Positions 17,775 to 27,948 of a stretch of 64,000 nt of DNA are shown here, in pieces. The notes under the pieces are model-generated. The model was given only the letters and a program-made list of their open reading frames with translations. It searched no databases and had not been told where the DNA came from. Every line of letters begins with the position of its first letter. The first letter of the stretch is position 1. Made by a program: the position numbers and the translations under genes. Source of the stretch: Aromatoleum petrolei (lineage in GTDB: Bacteria; Pseudomonadota; Gammaproteobacteria; Burkholderiales; Rhodocyclaceae); assembly GCF_017894385.1 (NCBI RefSeq), contig NZ_CP059560.1:3667501-3731500 (forward strand). The letters are read 5' to 3'.

Positions 17775-18539
17775 ATGGAGTCGGCACAGCTGCTGCGGGT
17801 GGTGATCGTCGATGACGAGGCGCCCGCGCGCGCGCGCCTGCGCGACCTGCTCGGCGACATTGCGTCGGAGCAGCCGACCGCCGTCGTCGGCGTCGCGGCC
17901 AACGGCGTCGGGGCCCTGCGCCTGCTGGAGAGCGAGCCCGCCGACGTCGTGCTGGCCGACATCCGCATGCCGGTGATGGATGGCGTCGAGCTGGCGCGCC
18001 ATCTCGGCCGGCTGGAGAAGCCCCCCGCGGTGATCTTCACAACAGCCTACGACGAATATGCGGTGCAGGCCTTCGAGCTTTCGGCGGTCGACTACCTGCT
18101 GAAGCCGGTGCGGGCGCAGCGTCTCGCCGACGCGCTGGCGAAGGTGCGGCGCCGCCCGCCGCTGCCGGATGCCGCGCTTGCGGCGCTGGCGCCCGGCGCG
18201 CGGCAGCATTTCAGCGTGAACGAGCGTGGTCGCATCCTGCTGGTGCCGGTCGCGGACGTGCTGTTCCTGCGGGCCGAGCTCAAATACGTGACCGCGCGGA
18301 CGGCCGAGCGCGAATACCTGCTCGACGAATCGCTGGTGCAACTCGAGCAGGAGTTCCCCGGCCGCTTCCTGCGCATCCACCGCAACTGCCTCGTCGCACG
18401 CGCTGCCGTGGTCGGCGTCGAGCGGGCGGGCGAGCAGGACGGCGAACCGCACTGGGACATCCTGCTCGCCGGGCTGCCCGCAGGCCTGCCGGTCAGCCGC
18501 CGGCAGTGGCCGGCGGTGAAGCAGGCGCTGGGGATCTGA
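17775..18539 (+). CDS. LytTR-family response regulator (AlgR-like), orphan
   Basis: Two-component transcription regulator. The receiver domain (residues ~8-120) has the acidic pair Asp13-Asp14, phospho-acceptor Asp62 in [12 protein letters not shown], and Lys110 in YLLKP. A LytTR DNA-binding domain follows (about 150-254: [19 protein letters not shown], then [14 protein letters not shown]). ATG 17775 follows a strong GGGGGAGGTG. In pseudomonads the argH-algZ-algR-hemC order is conserved; here argH and hemC flank the region, but the sensor kinase is absent and ppc lies between this gene and hemC. Its partner kinase must be elsewhere. Target genes unknown. Confidence 0.9.
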   Translation: MESAQLLRVVIVDDEAPARARLRDLLGDIASEQPTAVVGVAANGVGALRLLESEPADVVLADIRMPVMDGVELARHLGRLEKPPAVIFTTAYDEYAVQAFELSAVDYLLKPVRAQRLADALAKVRRRPPLPDAALAALAPGARQHFSVNERGRILLVPVADVLFLRAELKYVTARTAEREYLLDESLVQLEQEFPGRFLRIHRNCLVARAAVVGVERAGEQDGEPHWDILLAGLPAGLPVSRRQWPAVKQALGI

Positions 18540-18554
18540 ATGCCGTTTTCCGCG

Positions 18555-21302
18555 TCAGCCGCTGTTCCTGAGGCCGGCCGCGACGCCGTTGATCGAGATG
18601 TGGATGCCCAGCCGCACGCGCGCGTCGTCGTGGCCGTCGCGGTGGCGGCGCAGCAGCTCGACCTGCACGTGGTTGAGCGGGTCGAGGTAGGGGAAGCGGT
18701 TGCGGATCGAGCGCTTGAGCAGCGGGTTGTCGTCCAGGAGTTCTTTCTGGCCGGTGATGGCGAGCAGCGCGTCGACGGTGTCCTGCCATTCGGCGCGGAT
18801 GCGACCGAAGATCGCGTCGCGCAGCGCCGGATCCTTCACGAGTCCGGCATAGCGCGAGGCGATCGCGAGGTCGGACTTGGCGAGCACCATGTCCATGTTC
18901 GACAGCAGCGTTGCGAAGAACGACCACTCCTTGTACATCGCCTGCAGCCGTGCGAGGCCGTCGTCCGGATGGGCGGCGCGCCATGCCTTCACCGCCGCGC
19001 CGAAGCCGAACCAGCCGGGCAGCATCAGCCGGCATTGCGACCAGCTGAACACCCACGGGATCGCGCGCAGATCTTCGATACGCGTGCCCTTCTTGCGCGA
19101 GGCGGGGCGCGAGCCGATGTTGAGCTCGGCGATCTCGGAGATCACCGTCGACTCCCAGAAATAGCGCTCGAATCCCTCGGTTTCATAGACGAGGCCGCGA
19201 TAGGAGGCGAAGGCCGTGTCCGAGAGCGCCTGCATGGTGTCGAGGAATTCGGCGCGCGGCGCCGGCGCGCGATCCGTGAGCAGGCTCGCCTCCAGCGTCG
19301 CGGCGACCAGCACTTCGAGGTTGCGCCGGCCCACCTCGGGGTTGTTGTACTTGGCGGCGATGACCTCGCCCTGCTCGGTGAGGCGGATGCGGCCCTGCAC
19401 GGCGCCGCCCGGCTGCGCGAGGATGGCCTGGTAGCTCGGGCCGCCGCCGCGACCGACCGAGCCGCCGCGGCCGTGGAAGAGGCGCAGGTGCACGTCGTGC
19501 TTGGCGAATACCTCGACGAGCCCGATCTCGGCCTTGTACAGCGACCAGCCGGAGGTGAGGAAGCCGCCGTCCTTGTTGCTGTCGGAGTAGCCCAGCATGA
19601 TCTCCTGCATGCGGTCGCGTGATTCCAGCAGGCTCATGTAGGCCGGCAGCGCGAACAGGCGATCCATGACGGTCGGGGCGTTGGCGAGGTCTTCGATGGT
19701 CTCGAACAGCGGGATGATGTTCACGTCGAGCGCCTGCTCGTGCGGGCGCAGCAGGCCCGCCTCCTTCAGCAGCAGGGCGAGTTCGAGCATGTCCGAGACG
19801 TCGTCGGTCTTCGAAATGATGCAGTTGGTGATCGCTTCCTTGCCGAAGCGCAGGTGTGCGCGGCGGGCGGCGCGGAAGATCGCCAGCTCGCCCTCGGTCT
19901 CGTCGGAGTAGTGCACGTGAGGCGAGGCGAGCGGCCGCGGTGTGGCGAGTTCGGTGAGCAGCACCTCGCAGCGATCGGTCTCGTCTAGAGCGCGATAATC
20001 GACGTCGGGCTGGGCGGTCGCCAGCAGTTCGGCGACGACGCGCTCGTGTACGTCCGAGTTCTGGCGCAGGTCAATCGGTGCGAGGTGGAAGCCGAACACC
20101 CGCAGCGCGCGGCGCAACAGGCGCAGGCGGCCGCGCGCCAGCGCGGCCGAGCCGTTGGCGACGAGCGAGCGGTGGAGGATATCGAGGTCCTCGGACAGTT
20201 CGTACGCGTTCAGGTAGGGCTCGGCGTCTGCGACGGCGTGGCGCGGCGGTTCGCTGCCGAGCAGGGCGCGATGGGTCGCGGCAAGGCGTGCGTAGATGCC
20301 GGAGATCGCGCGCCGATAGGGCTCGTCCTTGCGATGCGGGGACTGGTCGGGCGAGCGGTCAGCGAGCCCGAGGAGCGCGTCCGAGGCGCTCACGAGTCCG
20401 GCGGCGAGTGACAGGCGCGCGCCGAGCGTGTGCAACTCGTCGAGGTAGAAGCCGAGCACGGCGCCGGCCTGCATCGCGAGCGCGCGTTCGAGGACCTCGG
20501 CGGTGACGAAGGGATTGCCGTCACGGTCGCCGCCGATCCAGCTGCCGACGCGCAGAAAGGCGGGCAGTTCGAGCGCGCCCAGCGCCGGGTCGCGCTTCGC
20601 GAGCTGGTCCTCGAGACTGGCGTAGAGGCGCGGCACCTCGCGCAGGAAGGTCGCGTCGAAATACGACAGGCCGTTGGCCACCTCATCGACCACCGACAGC
20701 TTGGCCGGGCGCAGCATGCGCGTCTGCCACAGGATGAGCACGGCGCGGCGCATGGCTTCGTCGCTGTGTTCGCGCTCCTCGGGCGTGAGCACCATGCGGT
20801 CGCGCCGGTCGAGCAGGCGGGCGATGTCGGTCTCGCAGTTGAGGATGCTCTTCCGCTGCACTTCGGTCGGGTGGGCCGTGAGCACCGGCGAGATCGATGC
20901 GGTGTCGAAGAACGCGGCGAGTTCGGAGGCCTCGTGGTCGCTCGCGAAGGCACGGGCGAGTGCGTGCGCGAGGCTGCCTTCGCGCGGCGCGGAGCCGGCG
21001 ATGAGGTGGGCACGGCTGCGGCGGATGTGGTGCTGGTCCTCGGCGATGTTCGCGAGGTGCGAGAAATAGCTGAACGCGCGCGCGACCTGGATCGTCTGTT
21101 CGCGCGACAGCGCATCCAGGATGCCTTCGAGCTCCTGGCGTGCGGCGCGGTCGTCGTCGCGGCGGAAGCGCACCGAAGTCTGGCGGATGCGTTCGATGAG
21201 GCCGAACACGGCCTCGCCCTGCTGGTCGCGCACGGTGTCGCCGAGCATGCGGCCGAGCAGTCGGATGTCTTCGCGCAGTGGTGCGTCCTTGTCCTGGGTC
21301 AT
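18555..21302 (-). CDS. ppc: Phosphoenolpyruvate carboxylase
   Basis: Anaplerotic enzyme: converts phosphoenolpyruvate and bicarbonate to oxaloacetate. The 915-aa protein carries [13 protein letters not shown] with the catalytic His, [10 protein letters not shown], the [14 protein letters not shown] loop and the C-terminal GLRNSG ending typical of the enzyme. Length is normal. It is convergent with the LytTR regulator (15 bp apart) and divergent from hemC across ~170 bp. Confidence 0.97.
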   Translation of the reverse strand: MTQDKDAPLREDIRLLGRMLGDTVRDQQGEAVFGLIERIRQTSVRFRRDDDRAARQELEGILDALSREQTIQVARAFSYFSHLANIAEDQHHIRRSRAHLIAGSAPREGSLAHALARAFASDHEASELAAFFDTASISPVLTAHPTEVQRKSILNCETDIARLLDRRDRMVLTPEEREHSDEAMRRAVLILWQTRMLRPAKLSVVDEVANGLSYFDATFLREVPRLYASLEDQLAKRDPALGALELPAFLRVGSWIGGDRDGNPFVTAEVLERALAMQAGAVLGFYLDELHTLGARLSLAAGLVSASDALLGLADRSPDQSPHRKDEPYRRAISGIYARLAATHRALLGSEPPRHAVADAEPYLNAYELSEDLDILHRSLVANGSAALARGRLRLLRRALRVFGFHLAPIDLRQNSDVHERVVAELLATAQPDVDYRALDETDRCEVLLTELATPRPLASPHVHYSDETEGELAIFRAARRAHLRFGKEAITNCIISKTDDVSDMLELALLLKEAGLLRPHEQALDVNIIPLFETIEDLANAPTVMDRLFALPAYMSLLESRDRMQEIMLGYSDSNKDGGFLTSGWSLYKAEIGLVEVFAKHDVHLRLFHGRGGSVGRGGGPSYQAILAQPGGAVQGRIRLTEQGEVIAAKYNNPEVGRRNLEVLVAATLEASLLTDRAPAPRAEFLDTMQALSDTAFASYRGLVYETEGFERYFWESTVISEIAELNIGSRPASRKKGTRIEDLRAIPWVFSWSQCRLMLPGWFGFGAAVKAWRAAHPDDGLARLQAMYKEWSFFATLLSNMDMVLAKSDLAIASRYAGLVKDPALRDAIFGRIRAEWQDTVDALLAITGQKELLDDNPLLKRSIRNRFPYLDPLNHVQVELLRRHRDGHDDARVRLGIHISINGVAAGLRNSG

Positions 21303-21468
21303 GATGTTTCCGTGGCAGTGTTGGGGTTCGGGGGCGAGAGGTGTGCTCGGACGTCCATGCTAGAATGCCGATTTGCTACGGCGCCATTGGCGCGAACCCT
21401 GATGTTGCGGTGCGGTATGTGCTGCGCCCGTCAGGATCCTAAATCATCTGCCGACGAGTCCGTTTACC

Positions 21469-22416
21469 GTGAGCGCAATTTCCGCCGAATTCAACCCGCC
21501 CGAACGCATCGTAATCGCCACCCGCGAAAGCCGGCTCGCACTGTGGCAGGCCGAGCACGTGAAGGCCCGCCTCGAGGCGCTGTACCCCGGTTGCCGGGTC
21601 GAGCTGCTGGGCATGACGACCCGCGGCGACCAGATCCTCGATCGCCCGCTGGCAAAGGTCGGCGGAAAGGGCTTGTTCGTGAAGGAACTCGAGGCGGCGT
21701 TGCTCGAAGGTCGCGCGGACATCGCCGTGCATTCGATGAAGGATGTGCCGATGCAGCTCGCCGAGCCCTTCGCGCTGCCCTGCATTTCGGAGCGCGAGGT
21801 TCCCCTCGACGCCTTCGTGTCGCCGCGCTACGCGAGCCTCGACGAGCTCCCGCCGGGGGCGGTCGTCGGCACGTCCTCGCTGCGGCGCGAATCGCAGCTG
21901 CACGCGATGTATCCCATGCTTGCCGTGACCAGCCTGCGCGGCAATCTCGACACCCGCCTGCGCAAGCTCGACGAGGGTCAGTACGATGCGATCATCCTCG
22001 CCGCGGCCGGCCTCAAGCGTCTGGGCCTGGCCGATCGCATCCGCTGCGAGCTGCCGTCCACAGTGTCGCTGCCGGCCGCCGGGCAGGGCGCGCTGGGCAT
22101 CGAATGCCTCGCCAGCCGCAAGGATGTCGCCGCCTGGCTTGCGCCGCTCAACGACGCCGACACCTCCGCATGCGTGCGCGCGGAGCGCGCCGTGTCGCGC
22201 GCGCTCGCCGGCAGCTGCGAGGTGCCGCTGGGGGCGTATGCTGAAATCCGCGCCGGCAAGCTGTGGCTCCGCGGCTTTGTCGCGCTGCCCGACGGCAGCC
22301 GCATCGTGCGCGCCGAGCTCGAGGGCAATCCGGCGGACTGCGAGACGCTGGGTCTTGCGCTGGCGGCCGATCTGCGTGAGCAGGGAGCCGAGGACATCCT
22401 CGCCCAGATCGGCTGA
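21469..22416 (+). CDS. hemC: Hydroxymethylbilane synthase (porphobilinogen deaminase)
   Basis: Joins four porphobilinogens into hydroxymethylbilane. The 315-aa protein has the N-terminal [36 protein letters not shown] and the cysteine carrying the dipyrromethane cofactor at residue 250 ([12 protein letters not shown]). It starts with GTG. It heads hemC-hemD-hemX-hemY, with hemD beginning 23 bp after its stop. Confidence 0.96.
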   Translation: MSAISAEFNPPERIVIATRESRLALWQAEHVKARLEALYPGCRVELLGMTTRGDQILDRPLAKVGGKGLFVKELEAALLEGRADIAVHSMKDVPMQLAEPFALPCISEREVPLDAFVSPRYASLDELPPGAVVGTSSLRRESQLHAMYPMLAVTSLRGNLDTRLRKLDEGQYDAIILAAAGLKRLGLADRIRCELPSTVSLPAAGQGALGIECLASRKDVAAWLAPLNDADTSACVRAERAVSRALAGSCEVPLGAYAEIRAGKLWLRGFVALPDGSRIVRAELEGNPADCETLGLALAADLREQGAEDILAQIG

Positions 22417-22439
22417 GGCCGGCCGCGACGGTGGTGATC

Positions 22440-23237
22440 ATGACCGCGGGAACGCTGTCCGGGCGCCATATCGTGGTGACCCGGCCATCCGAGCAGGCGG
22501 ACGGCCTGTGCGCGGCGATCGAAGCGCGCGGCGGCATCGCGCTGCGTTTCCCCGTGCTCGCGATCGGCGAGCCGGAGGACGGCCGCGCCCTCGATGAGGT
22601 CATTGCGCGGCTCGATGACTTCGATGTCGCCTTCTTCGTCAGTCCGAACGCCGTGAGCCACGCCCTCGGGCCCGTCCTGGCGCGCCGTGCCTGGCCACCC
22701 GGCCTGCGTGTCGCCACCGTCGGCAAGGGCAGCGAGCGGGCGTTGGCGAACCATGGGTTCAGCGAGGTCATCGCGCCGCAGAGCGGCTTCGACAGCGAGT
22801 CCGTGCTGGCCTTGCCGGAGTTTCGCGCCGACGCGGTGGCGGGACGGCGCGTCGTGATCTTCCGCGGCGACGGCGGGCGCGACCTGCTCGGCGAGACCCT
22901 GCGCGAGCGCGGCGCGACAGTCGAGTATGTCACCTGTTACCGGCGCTACTGCCCCCGCATGGACTCCGCACCCTTGCTGCGTCTGGCGGCCGACGGGCGC
23001 CTCGATGCGATCACGCTCACCAGCAGCGAAGGCGTCGGCAACATGCGCGCCATGGTTGGCGACGAGGGTTGGCCGCTGTTGCGTGCGGTCGCCGTCTTCG
23101 CGCCGCATCCCCGCATCGTCGCGCACGCACGTGCGGCGGGCTTCGAACTCGTCCTCGAGACGCCGCCGGGCGACGAGGGGCTGCTCGGTGCCCTCGAATC
23201 TCATTTTCGGCACGCCTCGGTTACACTCAAGCCATGA
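22440..23237 (+). CDS. hemD: Uroporphyrinogen-III synthase
   Basis: Cyclises hydroxymethylbilane with inversion of ring D. The family is poorly conserved; recognised by the N-terminal GRHIVVTRPSEQADGL, the DVAFFVSPNAVSHAL segment, RVVIFRGDGGRDLL and the ITLTSSEGVGNM loop, plus position after hemC. ATG 22440 gives 265 aa; GTG 22431 in frame is an alternative. Its stop overlaps the hemX ATG (ATGA), implying translational coupling. Confidence 0.9.
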   Translation: MTAGTLSGRHIVVTRPSEQADGLCAAIEARGGIALRFPVLAIGEPEDGRALDEVIARLDDFDVAFFVSPNAVSHALGPVLARRAWPPGLRVATVGKGSERALANHGFSEVIAPQSGFDSESVLALPEFRADAVAGRRVVIFRGDGGRDLLGETLRERGATVEYVTCYRRYCPRMDSAPLLRLAADGRLDAITLTSSEGVGNMRAMVGDEGWPLLRAVAVFAPHPRIVAHARAAGFELVLETPPGDEGLLGALESHFRHASVTLKP

Positions 23238-24457
23238 ACCAAGAACAACCCGCACTTACCCAGTCCGGCTCGACCGAAGCCGCTCCCGCTCCGAATCGTG
23301 AATCGGCCGCGCGGCCGTCAGCCTCCACGGCCGCAGGTGGCAGCGTCCGAGGCGGCCTGGCCGCTGCGATCTCCGTGGTTGCGCTCGTCGCCACCGGAGT
23401 GCTCGGCTGGTACGTGCACGACATGCGCGGCAGCGTTACCGTCGTGCGCGAGGAGGTCGCCCAGCGCCTCGCTGCCGGTGACTCGGCCGCAACCGAATAC
23501 CGCGCGCTTGCCCGGCAGCAGCAAGAGGCCATCGCCGCGCTGCAGGGCAAGCTCGGCGCCCTTGAGGCGCAGGTGGCGGCCACGGAAGGCCAGGCCGCAG
23601 CGCTCGAGACGCTCTATCAGCAGTTTTCGCGCACCCGCGAGGATCGCGTCATCGCCGAGGCCGAATACGCCGTCGGGATGGCGGCGCAGCAGCTCCAGCT
23701 CGCCGGCAATGCCGAGGCTGCGCTGGTCGCCTTGCAGGGTGCCGAGGCGCGTGTTGCCGCGCATGACGCCGGTCAGTTGCTGCCGTTGCGGCGCGCACTG
23801 GCGCGCGATATCGAAGCGCTGAAGGCGGCGCCACAGGTGGATGTCCCGGGCATCGCGCTGCGGCTCCAGGCCCTGCTCGAGCGGGTCGATCGCCTGCCCT
23901 TGGCGTTCGCTGGCGAGCTCGCCGTGCAGCCCTCCGTCGATGCCGACACGGCCGCTGCGCCCGCCGCGGCCGAGCCCTCACCGATGGATTTCATCAAGGG
24001 CGTGGCACACGAGGTGTGGCACGAGATCCTTGCGCTGGTGCGTATCGAGCGGCTCGACCAACCCGAGCCCGTGCTGCTCGCTCCCGCCCAGAGCACCTAC
24101 CTGCGCGAGAATCTGAAGATCCGGCTGCTGACTGCCCGCCTCGCGCTGCTGGCGCGTGACGGGCGCACCTTCTCGGCGGACCTGGTGCAGGCGCAGGGCT
24201 GGATCGAACGTTACTTCGACAAGCGCGATGCAAAGGTGCAGGAGACGCTGTCCGAGCTGGCGGTCCTCGGGGCGATGCCGGTCAAGGTGGAGCAGCCCGC
24301 GCCGGTGGAGAGCATCGCCGCGCTGCGGCTCCTGCAGGCGCGCGCGGGCGAGGCGAGCCGGAATGCTCCGGCCGTCGTTGTGCCGCCGGCCGCGCCGCCC
24401 GCCGAGGAGCCGGCGAAGGGGAACGCTGCGCGCCAGCCTGCCGGCGCCGCGCGCTGA
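23234..24457 (+). CDS. hemX: HemX-like membrane protein
   Basis: A 407-aa inner-membrane protein next to hemD. It has a short Pro/Ala-rich cytoplasmic N-terminus, one membrane helix at about residues 38-58 (AAISVVALVATGVLGWYV), then a periplasmic coiled-coil rich in Ala, Gln and Glu, and a helical domain with the family segment RTREDRVIAEAEYAVGMAAQQL. The C-terminus is Ala/Pro-rich. Family members are annotated as uroporphyrinogen methyltransferase-like, but no methyltransferase motif is visible and the function is not established. It starts inside the hemD stop and is followed 10 bp later by hemY. Confidence 0.85.
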   Translation: MNQEQPALTQSGSTEAAPAPNRESAARPSASTAAGGSVRGGLAAAISVVALVATGVLGWYVHDMRGSVTVVREEVAQRLAAGDSAATEYRALARQQQEAIAALQGKLGALEAQVAATEGQAAALETLYQQFSRTREDRVIAEAEYAVGMAAQQLQLAGNAEAALVALQGAEARVAAHDAGQLLPLRRALARDIEALKAAPQVDVPGIALRLQALLERVDRLPLAFAGELAVQPSVDADTAAAPAAAEPSPMDFIKGVAHEVWHEILALVRIERLDQPEPVLLAPAQSTYLRENLKIRLLTARLALLARDGRTFSADLVQAQGWIERYFDKRDAKVQETLSELAVLGAMPVKVEQPAPVESIAALRLLQARAGEASRNAPAVVVPPAAPPAEEPAKGNAARQPAGAAR

Positions 24458-24467
24458 GGAGCCGATC

Positions 24468-25643
24468 ATGCGTGCATTGATCTGGCTCATCGGAATCTTC
24501 GCGCTCGCGGCCGGCGTTGCAATGCTGGCGAGCGTGAACGACGGCTACGTGCTGGTCGTCGTTCCGCCGTGGCGAATCCAGCTCTCGCTCAACCTGCTCA
24601 TCGTCGGCTTGATTGTCGCGTTCGTCAGTGCCTACGCGGTGCTGCGGATCGTTCGCCGCACGATGGCGCTGCCCGGGCGGGTCGTCCAGTATCGCGAGCG
24701 ACGTCGCAAGGAAAAGGCCGGTCGCGCCCTGCGCGACGCGCTGCGGGCATTGTTCGAGGGACGGTTCGCACAATCGGTGAAGTTCGCCGCGGCGGCGTTC
24801 GGGGACAGCGACAACCGCTCGATGGCGGCCCTCGTTGCGGCGCGAGCCGCGCATGCGATGCGCGACGACACGCGTTATCGCATCTGGCTGGGGAAATCGG
24901 CCGAACAGGAGGACGAGTCGCGCGTCGCTCGCCTGATGACCGAGGCTGAACTGGCGGTGGAGGGGCGGCGCTTCGAGGAGGCTGCCGAGCGCTTGGAGAA
25001 TCTGCGCCTCGCGGGGCATCGCCATATTGCCGCGCTGCGCCTGTCCTTGCGCGTCGCTTCGGCGCTGGCGCGTTGGGAAGAGGTCCTGCGCACCGCGCGC
25101 CAGTTGCACAAGCACAAGGCCTTGTCGGAAGACCAGGTGCGTTCCGTGTTGCGGCGCGCGCATCTCGAGCGCTTGCGCGAACTGGCGGGCGACGCGGACG
25201 GGCTGGCGGCGTACTGGCGCGAAATCCCGGCGGACGAATTGAACGACCGTCGCCTGGTCGAGCGTGCCGTGCCTTATCTCGCCGAGGCGGGTCAGGGAGC
25301 ACTGGCGCGCCGCACGCTGGAGCGGCTGCTCGACGCGGAATGGGATAGCGGCCTCGCGCGCCTGTACGGCTACTGCTGCGAAGGCGACGCGGTCGATTGC
25401 CTCGCCCGTGGGGAGAAATGGCTGCGCATGTATCCCAAGGATGCGGGCCTGCTGTTCGCGCTCGGGCGTCTGTGCCTGAACGCGCAGCTATGGGGCAAGG
25501 CGCAGAGCTACCTGGAGGCCTCGCTCAACCTCGCGCCGTCGGTCGAGACACATCTGGCGCTGGCAGGCCTGCTCGAGCGCCTGGAGCGCGCGGACGAGGC
25601 ACAGGCACACTACCGCGCTGCGGCGCAGCGTTCCGCGGCCTGA
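24468..25643 (+). CDS. hemY: HemY-like TPR membrane protein
   Basis: A 391-aa protein with two N-terminal membrane helices (about residues 3-22 and 40-62) flanking VNDGYVLVVVPPWRIQLSL, followed by a helical tetratricopeptide-repeat region typical of HemY N-terminal family proteins. It is not protoporphyrinogen oxidase despite the shared gene name. ATG 24468 has GAGGAG upstream. It is last in hemC-hemD-hemX-hemY and is followed by a bidirectional terminator. The role in tetrapyrrole metabolism is genetic-context inference. Confidence 0.88.
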   Translation: MRALIWLIGIFALAAGVAMLASVNDGYVLVVVPPWRIQLSLNLLIVGLIVAFVSAYAVLRIVRRTMALPGRVVQYRERRRKEKAGRALRDALRALFEGRFAQSVKFAAAAFGDSDNRSMAALVAARAAHAMRDDTRYRIWLGKSAEQEDESRVARLMTEAELAVEGRRFEEAAERLENLRLAGHRHIAALRLSLRVASALARWEEVLRTARQLHKHKALSEDQVRSVLRRAHLERLRELAGDADGLAAYWREIPADELNDRRLVERAVPYLAEAGQGALARRTLERLLDAEWDSGLARLYGYCCEGDAVDCLARGEKWLRMYPKDAGLLFALGRLCLNAQLWGKAQSYLEASLNLAPSVETHLALAGLLERLERADEAQAHYRAAAQRSAA

Positions 25644-25644
25644 A

Positions 25645-25680
25645 AACGAAACGGCCGCCCCGGGCGGAGCGGCCGTCGTT
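25645..25680. terminator. Bidirectional terminator between hemY and hemF
   Basis: An 8-bp perfect stem, ACGGCCGC (25651-25658) and GCGGCCGT (25669-25676), separates the convergent hemY and hemF genes. On the minus strand it is followed by TTTCGTTTTC, so it best serves hemF. Confidence 0.6.
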
Positions 25681-25707
25681 CGTCCCTGCCGGCAGTCGCC
25701 GGAACTC

Positions 25708-26637
25708 TCAGCACCAGTCGCGGGGCTTGAGGAACTCGTCGTAGAGTTTCGCTTCCGCACTGCCTGCCTCGGGGTGCCAGTCGTAGCGCCACTTCACGAT
25801 GGGCGGAAGCGACATCAGGATGGATTCGGTGCGCCCGCCCGACTGCAGACCGAACAGCGTGCCGCGGTCGAACACGAGATTGAACTCGACGTAGCGGCCG
25901 CGACGGTAGGCCTGGAAGTCACGTTCGCGCTCGCCGTAGGCCACATCCTTTCTGCGCTCGAGGAGGGGCAGGTAGGCCGGCACGAAGGCGTTGCCGACGC
26001 TCTTCACGAGCCCGAAGCCGGCATCGAAATTGATCTTGCCGTCGGCACCGAGGTCGTCGAAGAACAGGCCGCCGACGCCGCGCGGTTCGTTGCGGTGTTT
26101 CAGGAAAAAGTAGCTGTCGCACCATTCCTTCAGTCGGCGATACTCCGCTTCGCCGCCGAAGGGCAGCACCGCAGCCTTGCAGGTACGGTGGAAGTGGCGG
26201 ACGTCCTCTTCGAACGGATAGTAGGGCGTCAGGTCCATCCCGCCGCCGAACCACCAGATCGGTGCTGCCTCGGGCTCGTTCGCTGGCGGCAGCGCGATGA
26301 AGAAGCGCACGTTCATGTGCGCGGTGGGGCAGTAGGGACTGCGCGGGTGCAGCACGAGCGACACACCCATCGCCTCGAAGGAGCGGCCGGCGAGCTCGGG
26401 GCGGTGCGCCGTTGCGGAGGCCGGCATGCCGGCGCCCATCACGTGCGAGAAGTTCACGCCGCCGCGCTCGAAGAAACGGCCTTCCTCGATCACGCGGGTG
26501 ATGCCCCCGCCGCCGCCCGGCCGGTCCCAGGCGTCGGTGCGGAACGCGTCACCGTCGAAGGCTTCCAGCGCCGCGACGATACGCTGCTGCAGGCCGAGGA
26601 GGTAATCCTTGACGGCTGAACGGTCGGGCGCGCTCAT
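25708..26637 (-). CDS. hemF: Oxygen-dependent coproporphyrinogen-III oxidase
   Basis: Aerobic oxidative decarboxylation of coproporphyrinogen III to protoporphyrinogen IX. The 309-aa protein has the hallmark [40 protein letters not shown] region (split here as [15 protein letters not shown]) and the C-terminal [31 protein letters not shown]. Length is normal. It starts 13 bp after purD in a dusB-fis-purH-purD-hemF run. Confidence 0.96.
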   Translation of the reverse strand: MSAPDRSAVKDYLLGLQQRIVAALEAFDGDAFRTDAWDRPGGGGGITRVIEEGRFFERGGVNFSHVMGAGMPASATAHRPELAGRSFEAMGVSLVLHPRSPYCPTAHMNVRFFIALPPANEPEAAPIWWFGGGMDLTPYYPFEEDVRHFHRTCKAAVLPFGGEAEYRRLKEWCDSYFFLKHRNEPRGVGGLFFDDLGADGKINFDAGFGLVKSVGNAFVPAYLPLLERRKDVAYGERERDFQAYRRGRYVEFNLVFDRGTLFGLQSGGRTESILMSLPPIVKWRYDWHPEAGSAEAKLYDEFLKPRDWC

Positions 26638-26650
26638 CCTGGCAGCGTCC

Positions 26651-27928
26651 TCAGGGCTTGCGCGCGACCGCGCGGTGGCCGATGTCGCGGCGGAACTGGC
26701 GGCCTTCGAATACGATCGCGTCGGCGATCTCGTACGCGCGCTTCTGCGCGCTGCGCACGTTGTCGCCCAGTGCGGTGACGCACAGGACGCGCCCGCCGGC
26801 CGTCACGACCTTGCCGTCCTGCTCGGCAGTGCCTGCGTGGAAGACGTGCACGTCCTCGACCTCGGTGGTCGGCAGGCCGCCAATGGCGTCGCCCTTGCGT
26901 GGCGACTCGGGATAGCCCGCGGCTGCGAGTACGACACCGAGTGCGACGCGGCGGTCCCATTCGGCTTCGATCTGGTCGAGCCGGCCGCCGATCGCCGCTT
27001 CTATGAGGTCGGAGAAATCGGTCTTCAGCCGCATCATGATCGGCTGCGTTTCCGGATCGCCCATGCGGCAGTTGAACTCCACGACGCGCGGCTGGCCCGC
27101 ATCGTCGATCATCAGGCCGGCGTAGAGGAAACCGGTGTAGGGCTGGCCGTCCGCCGCCATGCCGGCGAGCGTGGGGATGATGATCTCGCGCATCACGCGC
27201 GCATGCACCTCGGGGGTGACGACCGGCGCGGGCGAGTAGGCGCCCATGCCGCCGGTGTTGGGGCCTTCGTCGCCGTCCTTGAGGCGCTTGTGGTCCTGGC
27301 TGGTGGCGAGCGCGAGCGCGTGCTTGCCGTCGGCCATGACGATGAAGCTCGCCTCCTCCCCGGACATGAACTCCTCGATCACGACGCGTGCGCCGGCATC
27401 GCCCATGCGGTTGTCGGTGAGCATCATGTCGATCGCGGCGTGCGCCTCGTCGGCGCTCATCGCGACGACGACGCCCTTGCCGGCGGCGAGTCCGTCGGCC
27501 TTGATCACGATGGGCGCACCTTGCTCCGCGACGTAGTCGTGCGCAGCCGCAGCGTCCGAGAAGGTCTGATACTTCGCAGTCGGAATGTTGTGTCGGATGA
27601 GGAAACGCTTGGCGAAGTCCTTGGAGCTCTCGAGCTGTGCGGCGGCCTTGGTCGGTCCGAAGATCGGCAGGCCGGCGGCACGGAAGGCGTCGACGACGCC
27701 GGCCGCGAGCGGCGCTTCGGGGCCGACGACGGTGAACTGCACCTGCTCACTCTTTGCGAGTTCGACAAGCTCGGGAATCGCGGTGACGGCGACGTTCTCG
27801 AGCAGCGGCTCGCGGGCCGTGCCCGGGTTGCCGGGCGCAACCAGGACGCGCGTGACCTTGGGCGACTGCGCAAGTTTCCAGGCCAGCGCGTGTTCGCGGC
27901 CGCCGGAGCCGATGACGAGGACTTTCAT
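26651..27928 (-). CDS. purD: Phosphoribosylamine--glycine ligase
   Basis: Second step of purine synthesis: ligates glycine to phosphoribosylamine with ATP. ATG 27928 gives the standard N-terminus [17 protein letters not shown] and 425 aa. The ATP-grasp features [29 protein letters not shown] and [15 protein letters not shown] are present. Frame upstream of 27928 is antisense to purH and not part of the gene. It lies 20 bp after purH. Confidence 0.96.
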   Translation of the reverse strand: MKVLVIGSGGREHALAWKLAQSPKVTRVLVAPGNPGTAREPLLENVAVTAIPELVELAKSEQVQFTVVGPEAPLAAGVVDAFRAAGLPIFGPTKAAAQLESSKDFAKRFLIRHNIPTAKYQTFSDAAAAHDYVAEQGAPIVIKADGLAAGKGVVVAMSADEAHAAIDMMLTDNRMGDAGARVVIEEFMSGEEASFIVMADGKHALALATSQDHKRLKDGDEGPNTGGMGAYSPAPVVTPEVHARVMREIIIPTLAGMAADGQPYTGFLYAGLMIDDAGQPRVVEFNCRMGDPETQPIMMRLKTDFSDLIEAAIGGRLDQIEAEWDRRVALGVVLAAAGYPESPRKGDAIGGLPTTEVEDVHVFHAGTAEQDGKVVTAGGRVLCVTALGDNVRSAQKRAYEIADAIVFEGRQFRRDIGHRAVARKP

Positions 27929-27948
27929 GCTGTTTGCTGCGCTCCGGA

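Noticed and set aside
17625..18452. Upstream extension of argH to 752 codons
   Set aside because: The extension is antisense to the response regulator and contains no lyase sequence; the family N-terminus begins at 17612-17624.
24468..25643. Protoporphyrinogen oxidase (other meaning of hemY)
   Set aside because: There is no FAD-binding motif; the protein has two membrane helices and TPR-like helices.
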